Part shown: positions 1 through 7,795 of the stretch, one piece after another
Layout of the letters: each line of letters starts with the position of its first letter
Numbering within the stretch: the first letter of the stretch is position 1
Source: Bradyrhizobium sp. Tv2a-2
Lineage (GTDB): Bacteria; Pseudomonadota; Alphaproteobacteria; Rhizobiales; Xanthobacteraceae
Assembly: GCF_000472425.1 (NCBI RefSeq)
Contig: NZ_AXAI01000030.1
Span: forward strand, 1 to 64,000
Direction: 5' to 3'
Length of the DNA: 64,000 nt
Made by a program: the position numbers and the translations under genes
The notes under the pieces: generated by a model
Database searches by the model: none
What the model was told of the DNA's origin: nothing
The model's input: only the letters and a program-made list of their open reading frames with translations

Positions 1-214
1 AAATCTCCTCTCGTTCAGAGAGCGTAAGCGCCTGCTTGGCGCGGTGCCGAACCGGTGGACGAATGCCACCCGTTGGCGAAATCACGGAAAAAACTGACGA
101 CGATGCCCGGTCAAATCGACGTCCGATGGACCTCATGGACTCGCCAGCCTGCCAGCGATCCCAGATCTCAGACCGCTGAACCGCAGAATAATAGATGCTA
201 CGTCGCCGCTTCAT
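1..214 (-). CDS. IS30-family transposase, N-terminal part (runs off window)
   Basis: The minus strand is open from an ATG at 214 to the window edge, giving 71 residues with no stop. The N-terminus reads MKRRRSIYYSAVQRSEIWDR, followed by a GESMRSIGRRFDR helix-turn-helix and SSSVFSVISPTGGIRPP. That run is characteristic of IS30-family transposases, which start with an HTH that recognises the terminal repeats and continue into a DDE catalytic domain; the DDE domain lies outside the window. The start lies about 50 bp inside the presumed element end, as expected for an IS. The visible part shows no frameshift, so the copy may be intact. I recognised the family from its conserved N-terminal motif without a database search. 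Confidence 0.85.
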   Translation of the reverse strand, partial: MKRRRSIYYSAVQRSEIWDRWQAGESMRSIGRRFDRASSSVFSVISPTGGIRPPVRHRAKQALTLSEREEI

Positions 215-268
215 GCCCACACTCCATCTTTTGCTAAAAGATTAGAGTGTTGCACCGACCGGTTGAGT
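1..268 (-). mobile_element. IS30-type insertion sequence, one end
   Basis: The transposase start at 214 and the boundary with a decapitated TctC gene at about 267 place one IS terminus between roughly 240 and 270. The sequence GTTGCACCGACCGGTTGAGT at 249-268 is where the terminal inverted repeat should lie. The other end is outside the window, so neither the inverted repeat nor a target duplication can be confirmed. The exact boundary is inferred. Confidence 0.6.
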
Positions 269-1193
269 CCACCCTTACGCGCCGGCCCGCGCTGCCGACA
301 CCTATCCCAGCCGCCCCGTGCATTTCATCAACGGCTTTGCCGCCGGCGGCCCTGTCGATACCGTGGCGCGCATCATGGCGCAGTGGCTGTCGGACCGCCT
401 CGGCCAGCAGTTCATCGTGGAGAACCGCACCGGCTCCGGCGGCAATATCGCAGCCGCCGCCGTGATCAGCGCACCGCCGGACGGCTACACCGTGCTGTTC
501 GTCGGCGCCAACAATGCAATCTCGACGTCGCTCTACAAGCACCTGCCGTTCGACTTCCTGAACGACACCGCTCCGGTCGCAAGCTTCATGCAGTTGCCCA
601 ACATGTTCGTGGTGGCGAATGCGATGCCGGTCAAGACCGTGGCCGAGTTCATTGACTACTGCAAGACCAACCCCGGCAAGATCTCCTTTGCCTCCTCCGG
701 CAACGGCACCTCGGTGCACCTGTCCGCGGAATTGTTCAAGGCGATGACCAAATGCGACATGCTGCACGTGCCCTATCGCGGCTCGGCCATGGCCTATCCC
801 GACATCATCTCCAACAAGGTGCAGCTGATCTTCGACAATTTGCCCGGTGCGCTGGAGCAGGCCCGCGGCGGCAGCGTGCGCGCGCTCGGCGTCACCTCCA
901 GGGAACGCTGGCCGGGCGTCAACAACGTGCCCGCAATCGCCGAGACCGTGCCCGGCTTCGAGGCGCTGGGCTTCTACGGCATGGTCGCGCCCAAGGGGAC
1001 GCCGCCCGATATCATCGACACCCTCAACAGGGCGGTCAACGAGGCGCTCAAGGACCCGAAGCTGGTCGCGCGGCTCTCCGATCTCGGCGGCCTGCCGAAG
1101 CCGATGAGTTCTGCCGAGTTCGGCAAGTTCATGGCGGACGAGACCGGGAAATGGCGCAAGGTGGTGGACTTCGCGGGCGTATCGGTGGATTGA
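267..1193 (+). pseudogene. TctC/Bug-family tricarboxylate-type solute-binding protein, 5'-truncated
   Basis: The mature part of a Bug/TctC periplasmic binding protein is intact: YPSRPVHFINGFAAGGPVD at the N-terminus, the VENRTGSGGNIAA segment, GKISFASSGNGTSVHLSAEL and a C-terminal helical lobe. Family members are about 320 residues and begin with a signal peptide. Here the frame closes at a TGA at 264-266, and only a few residues of the signal region (APARAADTYPSRP) remain before the conserved start. The only downstream start codons are a GTG at 318 and later ones, which cannot give an exported protein. The IS30 end lies immediately upstream, so the insertion probably removed the promoter, start and signal peptide. 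No TctA/TctB membrane partners are seen nearby. The family call is strong; the inactivation is an inference from the missing export signal. Confidence 0.85.
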
Positions 1194-1327
1194 GGGGGAC
1201 GATGGTGATCTTACCGCCTTAGATGAACGTCGTTGCCATCACTTTGCCTCCAAGGATAGTGACCAATGCGCCGCCCGGGACTGCGGGCGTGCCGTCGCCG
1301 CCCCCTTGAGGAGCCCTGTCGGAAGCC

Positions 1328-1519
1328 GTGAAGAAACTTTCAAGGGTCGTCCTCCTCAGCGGAGGGATCGCGGCCGGCGGCGCCGTTCTCAAGCTTGGCG
1401 TACGTCAGGCGGTGACGTTTGAGGATCTCTGGTCAGTCATCGGCGGCGGACTGATCGTGCTGGGCGCCGTGCTCATCATCGCCGCGCTTGCAAGCCGGAA
1501 GGACCTGCCGACGCGCTGA
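1328..1519 (+). CDS. Small two-helix membrane protein, function unknown
   Basis: A 63-residue ORF starts with GTG at 1328 (MKKLSRVVLLSGG). It has two hydrophobic stretches, roughly residues 6-22 and 36-55 (WSVIGGGLIVLGAVLIIAAL), joined by a short polar loop, and a basic tail (ASRKDLPTR). This suggests a small inner-membrane hairpin protein. I do not recognise a family. It stands alone between the broken TctC gene and a convergent zinc-ribbon-like gene. Confidence 0.45.
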   Translation: MKKLSRVVLLSGGIAAGGAVLKLGVRQAVTFEDLWSVIGGGLIVLGAVLIIAALASRKDLPTR

Positions 1520-1535
1520 CTGGCGCCGGCAGCAT

Positions 1536-1775
1536 TCATCTCGACTTCCGCTGCGACTCGCGCTGCGACGCTTGTGCCTCGATCAGCTTCGCGGTGCAGT
1601 CGTTGCAGATCAGCGCACATTCGTCGGAGACAATACCGAGCTTGAGGTCAAGGCCGACTGCGGTGGCCTGATCCGATATGTCCGCGATGATACCGTCGCA
1701 GCATTGGCATCTCAGCAGCCGCTCCGATGCCGGCGGTTCGGCGACAGCGCCGGCGAGATTTCTGTGGCGGGTCAT
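1536..1775 (-). CDS. Small cysteine-rich (zinc-ribbon-like) hypothetical protein
   Basis: From the ATG at 1775 the protein is 79 residues (MTRHRNLAGAVAEPPASERL). It carries two paired-cysteine knuckles, LRCQCCDG and ECALICNDCTAK, about 30 residues apart, which fits binding of one metal ion. The C-terminus is charged (QASQRESQRKSR). An upstream in-frame start at 1832 is possible but adds a low-complexity tail with no obvious ribosome site. The family and function are not recognised. It converges on the small membrane-protein gene and lies just upstream of, and divergent from, the SMP-30-like gene's regulatory region. Confidence 0.45.
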   Translation of the reverse strand: MTRHRNLAGAVAEPPASERLLRCQCCDGIIADISDQATAVGLDLKLGIVSDECALICNDCTAKLIEAQASQRESQRKSR

Positions 1776-1871
1776 CTTCGTTGACTCTTCAGTTCCGGCC
1801 TGCGGCTTTCGTTCGCGTGCTTCCGGTGACATGCTTCCGGTTACACGCTTCCAGTTTACACGCTTCTCTTG

Positions 1872-1895
1872 CGCTATATTCTATCGTATATATCG
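1872..1895. promoter_or_regulatory. ModE-box-like palindrome upstream of the SMP-30-like gene
   Basis: Arms CGCTATAT (1872-1879) and ATATATCG (1888-1895) are separated by 8 bp. The geometry and arm sequence match the published ModE box, described as CGNTATAT and ATATAACG arms 8 bp apart. It lies 124 bp upstream of the start at 2020. Three further sites with the same architecture occur at 7676, 15076 and 15172. Binding by either ModE-type regulator in this window is inferred. Confidence 0.6.
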
Positions 1896-2019
1896 TATGC
1901 GGCAAGCCCGACCGACGAACATTCGGCCTCGCGCCTGCAAGACGCTTTGAAACCCCTGGCCGGCTGACAGCCGCTGAGGCAGCGCCTCATGCATCCCCCC
2001 TCCACCAGGAACCTCGACC

Positions 2020-3033
2020 ATGAAAAAACAAGACAGCGCCGCATTGCGCCCGCTGATACAGGGAGACTTGCTCAAAAACCGTCGCGCGCGTGCTGCGGGC
2101 GCGACATCACTGGCTCTCATGCTCGGCATCGCCTGCGGCGTGGCCGCACATGCCGAGACAGCGCCGGTCGCACTTGCCGACAACAGCTTTCCGGAGAGCC
2201 TGACATCGACCAGCGACGGCACGCTCTATGCCGGCAGCTTCAATCACGGTGGTGTCGTGAAGGCAGCGCCAGGCGGCAAGGCCGAGACCTTCATCAAGCC
2301 GGGCGACGGCGGTAGCCGCTCGGTGCTCGGCGTGCTCGCCGACGAGAAGAGCGGCACCCTCTATGTCTGCTCCAACGACCTCAGCGCCATGGGCGTCGAG
2401 GGACCGGGCGACGGCAAGGGCGCATCGCTGAAGACCTTCGATCTCAAGACCGGTGCGGCGAAAGGAAGCTTCCCGCTCAAGGATGCGAAGTCGCTCTGCA
2501 ACGATATCGCGGTCGGCGGCGACGGCACCGCCTATATCACCGACTCCTTTGCCCCCTATGTGTACAGTCTCAAGCCCGGCGCGACCGCGCTCGACGTCTG
2601 GGCCACCGACGCGCTGCTGGCGCCGGCAAAAGACGGCGTCGGCCTCGACGGCATCGCAGTCGGCTCCGACGGCGATCTCTATGTCACGACCTACATTCCG
2701 GCAAAGCTGTTCCGGATCGCGGTCAAGGACGGCAAGGCGGGTCAAGTCACCGAGCTGAAGCCGTCGCGCGCGCTGGATCATGCGGACGCGATGCGTGCAC
2801 ATGGTGATGGCTTCCTGCTGATCGAGGGCGCCGGCCGGCTCGATAAGGTGACAGTCAAGGGCGATCAGGCCGAGATCGACGTGATCAAGGACGGCCTCGC
2901 CGAGCCGGTCTCGGTGACGGAGATCGGCGACACCGGCTGGGTCGCGGAAGGCAAATTGTCCTACCTGATCGGCGACAACAAGAAAAAGGACCCCGGCGCG
3001 TTCGCGCTCAAGCCGGTGGCGTTGCCGAAATAA
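2020..3033 (+). CDS. Exported SMP-30/gluconolactonase-like beta-propeller protein
   Basis: This 337-residue protein has a basic N-terminus (LLKNRRARAAG), a hydrophobic core (TSLALMLGIACGVAAHA) and a likely cleavage after AHA near residue 45, so it should be periplasmic. The rest is repetitive blade sequence (TLYAGSFNHGGVVK, GTAYITDSFAPYVYSLKPG, GDLYVTTYIPAKLFRI), typical of SMP-30/strictosidine-synthase-like six-bladed propellers. Members hydrolyse lactones or act as esterases, but the substrate here is unknown. In a block with a PQQ alcohol dehydrogenase and several aldehyde dehydrogenases, a sugar- or aldonolactonase role is plausible. A ModE-like box precedes it at 1872, and a bidirectional terminator follows at 3069. 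Confidence 0.7.
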   Translation: MKKQDSAALRPLIQGDLLKNRRARAAGATSLALMLGIACGVAAHAETAPVALADNSFPESLTSTSDGTLYAGSFNHGGVVKAAPGGKAETFIKPGDGGSRSVLGVLADEKSGTLYVCSNDLSAMGVEGPGDGKGASLKTFDLKTGAAKGSFPLKDAKSLCNDIAVGGDGTAYITDSFAPYVYSLKPGATALDVWATDALLAPAKDGVGLDGIAVGSDGDLYVTTYIPAKLFRIAVKDGKAGQVTELKPSRALDHADAMRAHGDGFLLIEGAGRLDKVTVKGDQAEIDVIKDGLAEPVSVTEIGDTGWVAEGKLSYLIGDNKKKDPGAFALKPVALPK

Positions 3034-3068
3034 CGAGTGGTCGTGCCGTCCGCTCGAGACAAAAACGA

Positions 3069-3100
3069 ATATGACGCGAACCCTGCGGTTCGCGTCATAT
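3069..3100. terminator. Bidirectional rho-independent terminator
   Basis: A perfect 14-bp inverted repeat (arms 3069-3082 and 3087-3100, loop CTGC) sits between two convergent genes. It is followed by GGTTTT on the plus strand and, reading the minus strand, by a run of T from the AAAAAC at 3061-3066. It can end both the SMP-30-like gene (stop 3033) and the aldehyde dehydrogenase (stop 3124). Confidence 0.8.
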
Positions 3101-3123
3101 GGTTTTGAAGCTTGCCGCGCAGC

Positions 3124-4617
3124 CTAGACATTCAGGTTCATCCAGACCGCCTTCGGCTCGGTGAAATTCTCGATCGCCGCGGTGCCATGCTCGCGGCCGA
3201 GGCCGGAGTCGCGCTCGCCGCCCCATGGCAGCCGCACATCCGTATAGCCATAGGTGTTGATCCAGACCGTGCCGGCCCTTGCCTTCTTCGCAAAACGCTG
3301 AACGCGCCCCATGTCGCGGCTCCAGACGCCGGCGGCGAGGCTGTAGGCCGTTCCGTTGGCGATCCTCAACGCATCGGCCTCGTCCTTGAACTTGATGACG
3401 CTGACCACGGGCCCGAAGATTTCCTCCTGCGAGATCCGCATCTCATGCCTGACATTGGCGAAGACCGCCGGGCTGATGAAATAGCCTCGATTGCCGACGC
3501 GCTCGCCGCCTGTCGTCAGCAAGGCGCCTTCCTTCCGGCCGATGTCGACATAGTCGAGGATGGACTTCATCTGCTTCTCGGAAATGACCGGGCCAAGCGC
3601 GGTGGCGCGATCGGCGGGATCACCCATTCGGATCGCCCCGGCGCGCGCGGTGAGCCGCTCGACGACCTCGTCGTAAACTGCTTCCTGGACCAGCACGCGC
3701 GAGCCGGCCGAGCATACCTGCCCGGCATTGAAGAAGATGCCGGCCGCCGCGGCCTTCGAAGCAGTATCGAGATCGGCATCATCGAAAATGACATTGGCGG
3801 ACTTGCCGCCGAGCTCGAGCGAGACGCGTTTGAAATTGCCCGCCGCGCCCTTCATGATGCCGCGACCGACGCCTGGCGATCCTGTGAAGGTCACCTTGTC
3901 GACATCGGGATGGTTGACCAGCGCCTCGCCGACGGTGCGTCCGGGGCCGGTGACGATGTTGAGCACGCCCGGCGGCAGGCCCGCTTCAAGTGCGAGTTCA
4001 CCGATGCGCAACGCGGACAGCGATGTCAGCTCGGCCGGCTTCATCACCACCGTGCAGCCGCATGCGAGCGCCGGCGCGAGCTTCCACATGCCGATCATCA
4101 GCGGGAAATTCCAGGGCACGATCGCAGCCACCACCCCGACCGGCTCGCGTACCGTGTAGGTCAGCGCATCCTCGCGGGTCGAGACGACGTCACCGCTGAT
4201 CTTGTCGGCCCAGCCGGCATAGTAGGTCAGCGTATCAATTGCGGCGGGGAAATCCTGCCGCAGCACGGCGGCGACGGGCTTGCCTGCATCCAGGCTCTCG
4301 ATCTCGACGATTTCGTCCGCATGCTGTTTCAACAGCTCCGCCCATTTGAGCAGGATATGCCCGCGCTCGGCGGCGCGCATGGTGCGCCACGGCCCCTCGA
4401 AGGCGCGACGAGCTGCAGCTACCGCAGCGTCGACATCGGCCTCATTGCCTTCGGCGATCTTGGCAATGACCTGTTCGGTCGCAGGATTGAGGGACTTGAA
4501 GGTTCGGCCCGAGGCCGAGGCCACGCGCCGGCCATCGATCAGGAGCTGTTGCTGGGGTCTTGCCAGAAACGCGGCTGCCGGCGTCTCGCGCGAGTAGTCA
4601 TATGCAATCGACATCAT
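3124..4617 (-). CDS. NAD(P)-dependent aldehyde dehydrogenase
   Basis: This is a 497-residue member of the ALDH superfamily, oxidising an aldehyde to the acid in the cytoplasm. The oxyanion-hole Asn is in PWNFP (N170), the general base in LELGGKS (E268) and the nucleophile in NAGQVCSAGSR (C302). The nucleotide-binding KPAE and FTGSPGVG segments are also present. It resembles the betaine/phenylacetaldehyde-type ALDHs, but the substrate cannot be read from sequence. The start is fixed by GGAGGAAAT directly before ATGATG. The gene is divergent from a ModE-type regulator at 4730, with a near-perfect palindrome between them, so regulation by that neighbour is likely. Confidence 0.9.
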   Translation of the reverse strand: MMSIAYDYSRETPAAAFLARPQQQLLIDGRRVASASGRTFKSLNPATEQVIAKIAEGNEADVDAAVAAARRAFEGPWRTMRAAERGHILLKWAELLKQHADEIVEIESLDAGKPVAAVLRQDFPAAIDTLTYYAGWADKISGDVVSTREDALTYTVREPVGVVAAIVPWNFPLMIGMWKLAPALACGCTVVMKPAELTSLSALRIGELALEAGLPPGVLNIVTGPGRTVGEALVNHPDVDKVTFTGSPGVGRGIMKGAAGNFKRVSLELGGKSANVIFDDADLDTASKAAAAGIFFNAGQVCSAGSRVLVQEAVYDEVVERLTARAGAIRMGDPADRATALGPVISEKQMKSILDYVDIGRKEGALLTTGGERVGNRGYFISPAVFANVRHEMRISQEEIFGPVVSVIKFKDEADALRIANGTAYSLAAGVWSRDMGRVQRFAKKARAGTVWINTYGYTDVRLPWGGERDSGLGREHGTAAIENFTEPKAVWMNLNV

Positions 4618-4648
4618 ATTTCCTCCAACTCTTGTTACTCAAGGTAGG

Positions 4649-4679
4649 AGGATATTTGCTGCAGTAAATATGATATCCT
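4649..4679. promoter_or_regulatory. Operator-like nested palindrome between ALDH and its divergent regulator
   Basis: Arms ATATTT (4652-4657) and AAATAT (4666-4671) flank GCTGCAGT; the 20-bp core is palindromic except for one symmetric pair. Outer AGGATAT and ATATCCT extend the dyad to 4649-4679. It has the same 8-bp spacer as the ModE-like boxes elsewhere in this block but diverged arms. It lies 31 bp from the ALDH start and 50 bp from the regulator start, well placed for autoregulation and ALDH control. Confidence 0.5.
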
Positions 4680-4729
4680 GTGCCGATGGCTCACCTATAT
4701 ATGAAGTCAATTTCACAAGAGTGCACACG

Positions 4730-5815
4730 ATGTTGAACATCGAGATCGAGACGGTCTGGCGATTTCACAAGGAAGGCAGCCCGCAGAACGTCGTGGTAAT
4801 GCTGGGCGTGCTCAACGAGATCCGCAAAACCGGAAAGATCGCGAGCGCCGCGAACGACGTACATCTCTCCTACCGGCATGTCTGGAACCTGATCGAGCAA
4901 TGGTCGGCATTTTTCGGCGTGCCGCTGGTCGAGACCCAGCGGGGCAAGGGCTCGCGGCTCACGCCGTTCGGAGAGAAACTGGTCTGGGCCGGTGAGCGCA
5001 TGCGGGCGCGGCTCGGGCCTCAGCTCGAAAATCTCGCGCAGGAGCTGGCAACCGAGATCAAGCCGTTCCTGCAGCAACGCCCGTCGGTGATCCGGGTTCA
5101 TGCCAGTCACGGCTTTGCTGTCTCGAAGCTTCGCGAATTCCTCGATCGCGAGCCCGGCATCGGCGTCGACCTGCGTTATGTCAGCAACCAGCATTCACTG
5201 GCCTCGCTCGCGCAAGGCGCCTGCGACCTCTCAGGCGTGCATCTGCCGCACGGCGAACTGCGCGCGCAAGGCATCAAGGCCTGCAGGGAATGGCTCGATC
5301 CGCGGGAGGATCGCGTCATCAATTTTGTCACCCGCGAGATGGGCCTCATGGTGAAAAGCGGAAATCCGCTTCGCATCAAATCGCTGCAGGACGTGATCGA
5401 TCGCAAGGCGCGCTTTGTCAATCGCGATCACGATTCCGGCACGCGATTGTTGTTCGACCAGCTGCTTGCTCTGCACGAGATCGACGAGAGCCGGATCAAC
5501 GGCGCCCAGCAAATCGAGTTCACCCATGCTGCCGTGGCCGCCTATGTCGCTAGCGGGATGGCGGATGTCAGCTTTGGCGTCGAGGCGGCCGCGCGGCAAT
5601 TCGGCCTCGATTTCATCCGGTTGCTCACCGAAGATTATGTCTTCGTCTGCAAGCGCGCGTTCCTGGAGACCGAGGCGATGCGACGCATCCTCGAGATCAT
5701 CAGGAGCAACGCGTTCCGAACCGCCGTCGCAACGCTGCCGGGCTACACTCCGTCCGACATGGGCGAGGTCAGCGGCGTAAAGGCATTCCTGGACAAGATG
5801 CACGGCGATCACTGA
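4730..5815 (+). CDS. ModE-type winged-helix regulator with C-terminal periplasmic-binding-like sensor domain
   Basis: From the ATG at 4730 the protein is 361 residues. Residues 1-110 form a ModE/LysR-type winged helix: VVMLGVLNEIRKTGKIASAA, LSYRHVWNLIEQW and GKGSRLTPFGEKLVWAGERM are the diagnostic segments. Residues 120-350 resemble the PBP-like domain fused to ModE-type HTHs in molybdate-linked regulators (SHGFAVSKLREFLDR, SGVHLPHGELR, RFVNRDHDSGTRLLFDQLL, TEDYVFVCKRAFL). No molybdate-binding MOP domain is present. An upstream in-frame start at 4670 adds 20 residues with no ribosome site. It is divergent from an aldehyde dehydrogenase and shares a palindromic intergenic region with it. The ligand is unknown; molybdate, another oxyanion or an organic effector are all possible. 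Confidence 0.8.
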   Translation: MLNIEIETVWRFHKEGSPQNVVVMLGVLNEIRKTGKIASAANDVHLSYRHVWNLIEQWSAFFGVPLVETQRGKGSRLTPFGEKLVWAGERMRARLGPQLENLAQELATEIKPFLQQRPSVIRVHASHGFAVSKLREFLDREPGIGVDLRYVSNQHSLASLAQGACDLSGVHLPHGELRAQGIKACREWLDPREDRVINFVTREMGLMVKSGNPLRIKSLQDVIDRKARFVNRDHDSGTRLLFDQLLALHEIDESRINGAQQIEFTHAAVAAYVASGMADVSFGVEAAARQFGLDFIRLLTEDYVFVCKRAFLETEAMRRILEIIRSNAFRTAVATLPGYTPSDMGEVSGVKAFLDKMHGDH

Positions 5816-5940
5816 TGCCAGGGAAGCTTGCGTTGCATCTTGATCCGCCGGAATGTGCAGAGCAAGCTCGGCGAAACACGGCCAGTGGACCGATTTTCAA
5901 GCCTCGCCACGTTCGCGAATTAGCCCCTCGGTCCATTGCA

Positions 5941-5974
5941 GAGCATGCATCATCCGGCCGGACGATGCATGCTC
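5941..5974. repeat. 34-bp near-perfect palindrome
   Basis: The arms 5941-5957 and 5958-5974 are reverse complements except at one pair, built around GAGCATGCATC and CCGGCCGG. It lies 125 bp after the stop of the ModE-type regulator and 15 bp before a dispersed two-hairpin repeat. There is no T-tract, so it is not a classical terminator. Confidence 0.7.
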
Positions 5975-5987
5975 CGGGATTGCCGAC

Positions 5988-6095
5988 CTAAAGCGCGACG
6001 AGATTTGGTCGAATCGTCATCGCGCGCTTTAGGTCTTTGATTGAGCATGATCTTTCCGGAAAACCGCTACACACTTTTCCGGATCGTGCTCTAGA
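5988..6095. repeat. Dispersed two-hairpin intergenic repeat, copy 1
   Basis: Two stem-loops lie in tandem: AAAGCGCGACGAG pairing with CATCGCGCGCTTT, then GAGCATGATCTTTCCGG pairing with CCGGATCGTGCTC. A second copy with about 85 percent identity is at 31587-31687. In both, the right end carries the TAG stop codon of the neighbouring minus-strand gene. The family is common in Bradyrhizobium and relatives and probably acts as a 3'-end structure. Confidence 0.85.
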
Positions 6096-7527
6096 CTCCG
6101 GTCTGCGTAATGAACTTGGTATTGAGATAGGCTTCGAGTGCCTCGGAGCCGCCCTCCGACCCGTAACCGGAATCCTTGATGCCGCCGAACGGCACTTCTG
6201 GCAGCGCCAATGCGAAGCTGTTGATCGACATCATGCCGGCCTCGACCACCGCCCCGATCGCGCTCGCCGTCTTGGCGGATCTGGTGAAGGCGTAGGAGGC
6301 GAGACCGAACGGCAGCCGGTTGGCTTCCTCGGCAGCGTCATCGAACTTCGAGAACGGCGAGATCAGCGCCAGCGGCGCGAAGGGCTCCTCGCTCATCGCG
6401 CGCGCCGATTTCGGCACGTCGGTGACGACGGTCGGCTCGAAGAAGTAGCCCTTGTTGCCGACGCGGTTGCCGCCGGTCGCGACCTTCGCCCCTTTGCCGA
6501 CCGCATCCTGCACCATGGTTTCGATCGCCGTGACACGCCGGTCGTTGGCGAGCGCGCCCATCTTTGACTCGGCGTCGAGACCGTTGCCGACCTTGATCGA
6601 CTTGGCACCGTCGACGAACTGCTGGATGAACTTGTCATAGACGCCTTCCTGCACCAAAAACCGTGTCGGCGAGATGCAGACCTGACCGGCGTTGCGATAT
6701 TTGGCGGCGACCATGATCTTGGCCGCGGATTCGATGTCGGCGTCGTCGAACACGATCACCGGCGCATGACCGCCGAGCTCCATGGTGACGCGCTTCATAT
6801 GCTGCCCCGCCAAGGCCGCGAGATCCTTGCCGACCTTGGTCGAGCCGGTGAAGGAGATTTTGCGGATGGTCGGGTGCGGGATCAGATATTCGGAGATTTC
6901 CGATGGCACGCCGTAGACCAGGTTGATCACGCCGGCCGGCACGCCGGCATCGGCAAACGCCCGGATCAGTTCGGCGGGAGAGGCCGGCGTTTCTTCCGGC
7001 GCTTTCACGATGATCGAGCAGCCCGAAGCCAGCGCCGCGCTCATCTTGCGCACGACCTGGTTGATCGGGAAATTCCAGGGGGTGAACGCGGCCACCGGCC
7101 CGACCGGCTCCTTGAACGCCATCTGGTAGACGCCCGGCGCGCGCGCAGGGATCAGGCGGCCATAGGCTCGCCGGCCCTCCTCGGCGAACCACTCGATAAT
7201 GTCGGCGGCCGCCATCGTCTCCATCCTGGCCTCGGCCAGGACCTTGCCCTGCTCCATGGTCATGATGGTTGCGATCATGTCGGCCCGTTCGCGCATCAGC
7301 TCGGCGGCCTTGCGCATGACCTTGGAGCGCTCGTAAGCCGAGACCACGCGCCAGGCCTTGAACCCCTTGTCGGCCGCCGCCAGCGCCTCGTCGAGGTCAG
7401 CCTTCTCGGCATGGGCCACGGTTCCGACCGCCTCCTCGGTCGCCGGATTGAGCACCGGAATGGTCTTTCCGGAAGCGGCGGGACGCCATTTTCCGTCGAT
7501 GAACAACTGGACGTTCGGGTATTTCAT
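6091..7527 (-). CDS. NAD(P)-dependent succinate-semialdehyde-dehydrogenase-like aldehyde dehydrogenase
   Basis: This is a 478-residue ALDH closest in pattern to the GabD/succinate-semialdehyde and related dicarboxylic semialdehyde group. It has TPWNFPINQVVRK (N152), VTMELGGHAPVIVFDDAD (E250) and NAGQVCISPTRF (C284), with KAPEETPASP and FTGSTKVGK in the cofactor site. The chosen ATG at 7527 has GGAGAG seven bases upstream; the longer frame to 7617 adds a proline-poor leader without support. The TAG stop lies in the end of the dispersed repeat at 5988. It is divergent from a class I glutamine amidotransferase at 7796, with a ModE-like box between them. The actual semialdehyde substrate is unproven. 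Confidence 0.88.
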   Translation of the reverse strand: MKYPNVQLFIDGKWRPAASGKTIPVLNPATEEAVGTVAHAEKADLDEALAAADKGFKAWRVVSAYERSKVMRKAAELMRERADMIATIMTMEQGKVLAEARMETMAAADIIEWFAEEGRRAYGRLIPARAPGVYQMAFKEPVGPVAAFTPWNFPINQVVRKMSAALASGCSIIVKAPEETPASPAELIRAFADAGVPAGVINLVYGVPSEISEYLIPHPTIRKISFTGSTKVGKDLAALAGQHMKRVTMELGGHAPVIVFDDADIESAAKIMVAAKYRNAGQVCISPTRFLVQEGVYDKFIQQFVDGAKSIKVGNGLDAESKMGALANDRRVTAIETMVQDAVGKGAKVATGGNRVGNKGYFFEPTVVTDVPKSARAMSEEPFAPLALISPFSKFDDAAEEANRLPFGLASYAFTRSAKTASAIGAVVEAGMMSINSFALALPEVPFGGIKDSGYGSEGGSEALEAYLNTKFITQTGV

Positions 7528-7675
7528 TGGGCTCTCTCCGATTGAATAGCGTTCCTTCCGACGCGCGGAGAACAGCACGTCCGACGGCTCCATTTCAAGG
7601 GGGCGGTGAAGCCTCAATTGACCGAGAGCCCGGCGGCCCCCGGATATCGAAGGCTGGACGGTATTCCCCGAAATG

Positions 7676-7699
7676 CACTATATAACTTTGAATATAACG
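7676..7699. promoter_or_regulatory. ModE-box-like palindrome between the SSADH-like and glutamine amidotransferase genes
   Basis: Arms CACTATAT (7676-7683) and ATATAACG (7692-7699) are 8 bp apart; the right arm is identical to the classical ModE half-site. It is 148 bp from the dehydrogenase start and 96 bp from the amidotransferase start, so it could serve both divergent units. Confidence 0.6.
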
Positions 7700-7795
7700 A
7701 TCGGAATGACGGCGAATGGCGAACCCGGAGGCGCTCACGACGTGAGAACGGATTGCGCGCGTCAGTCACGACCCTCCCCACACAGGTTATGTGCA

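Noticed and set aside
55..237. A 60-codon plus-strand ORF at the left edge
   Set aside because: It is the complement of the IS30 transposase N-terminus.
3112..4647. A 511-codon open frame on the plus strand opposite the aldehyde dehydrogenase
   Set aside because: It is the complement of a clear ALDH gene; long antisense frames are expected in GC-rich genes with strong codon bias. The same holds for the long frames opposite the PQQ dehydrogenase (12733-13983) and the SSADH-like gene.
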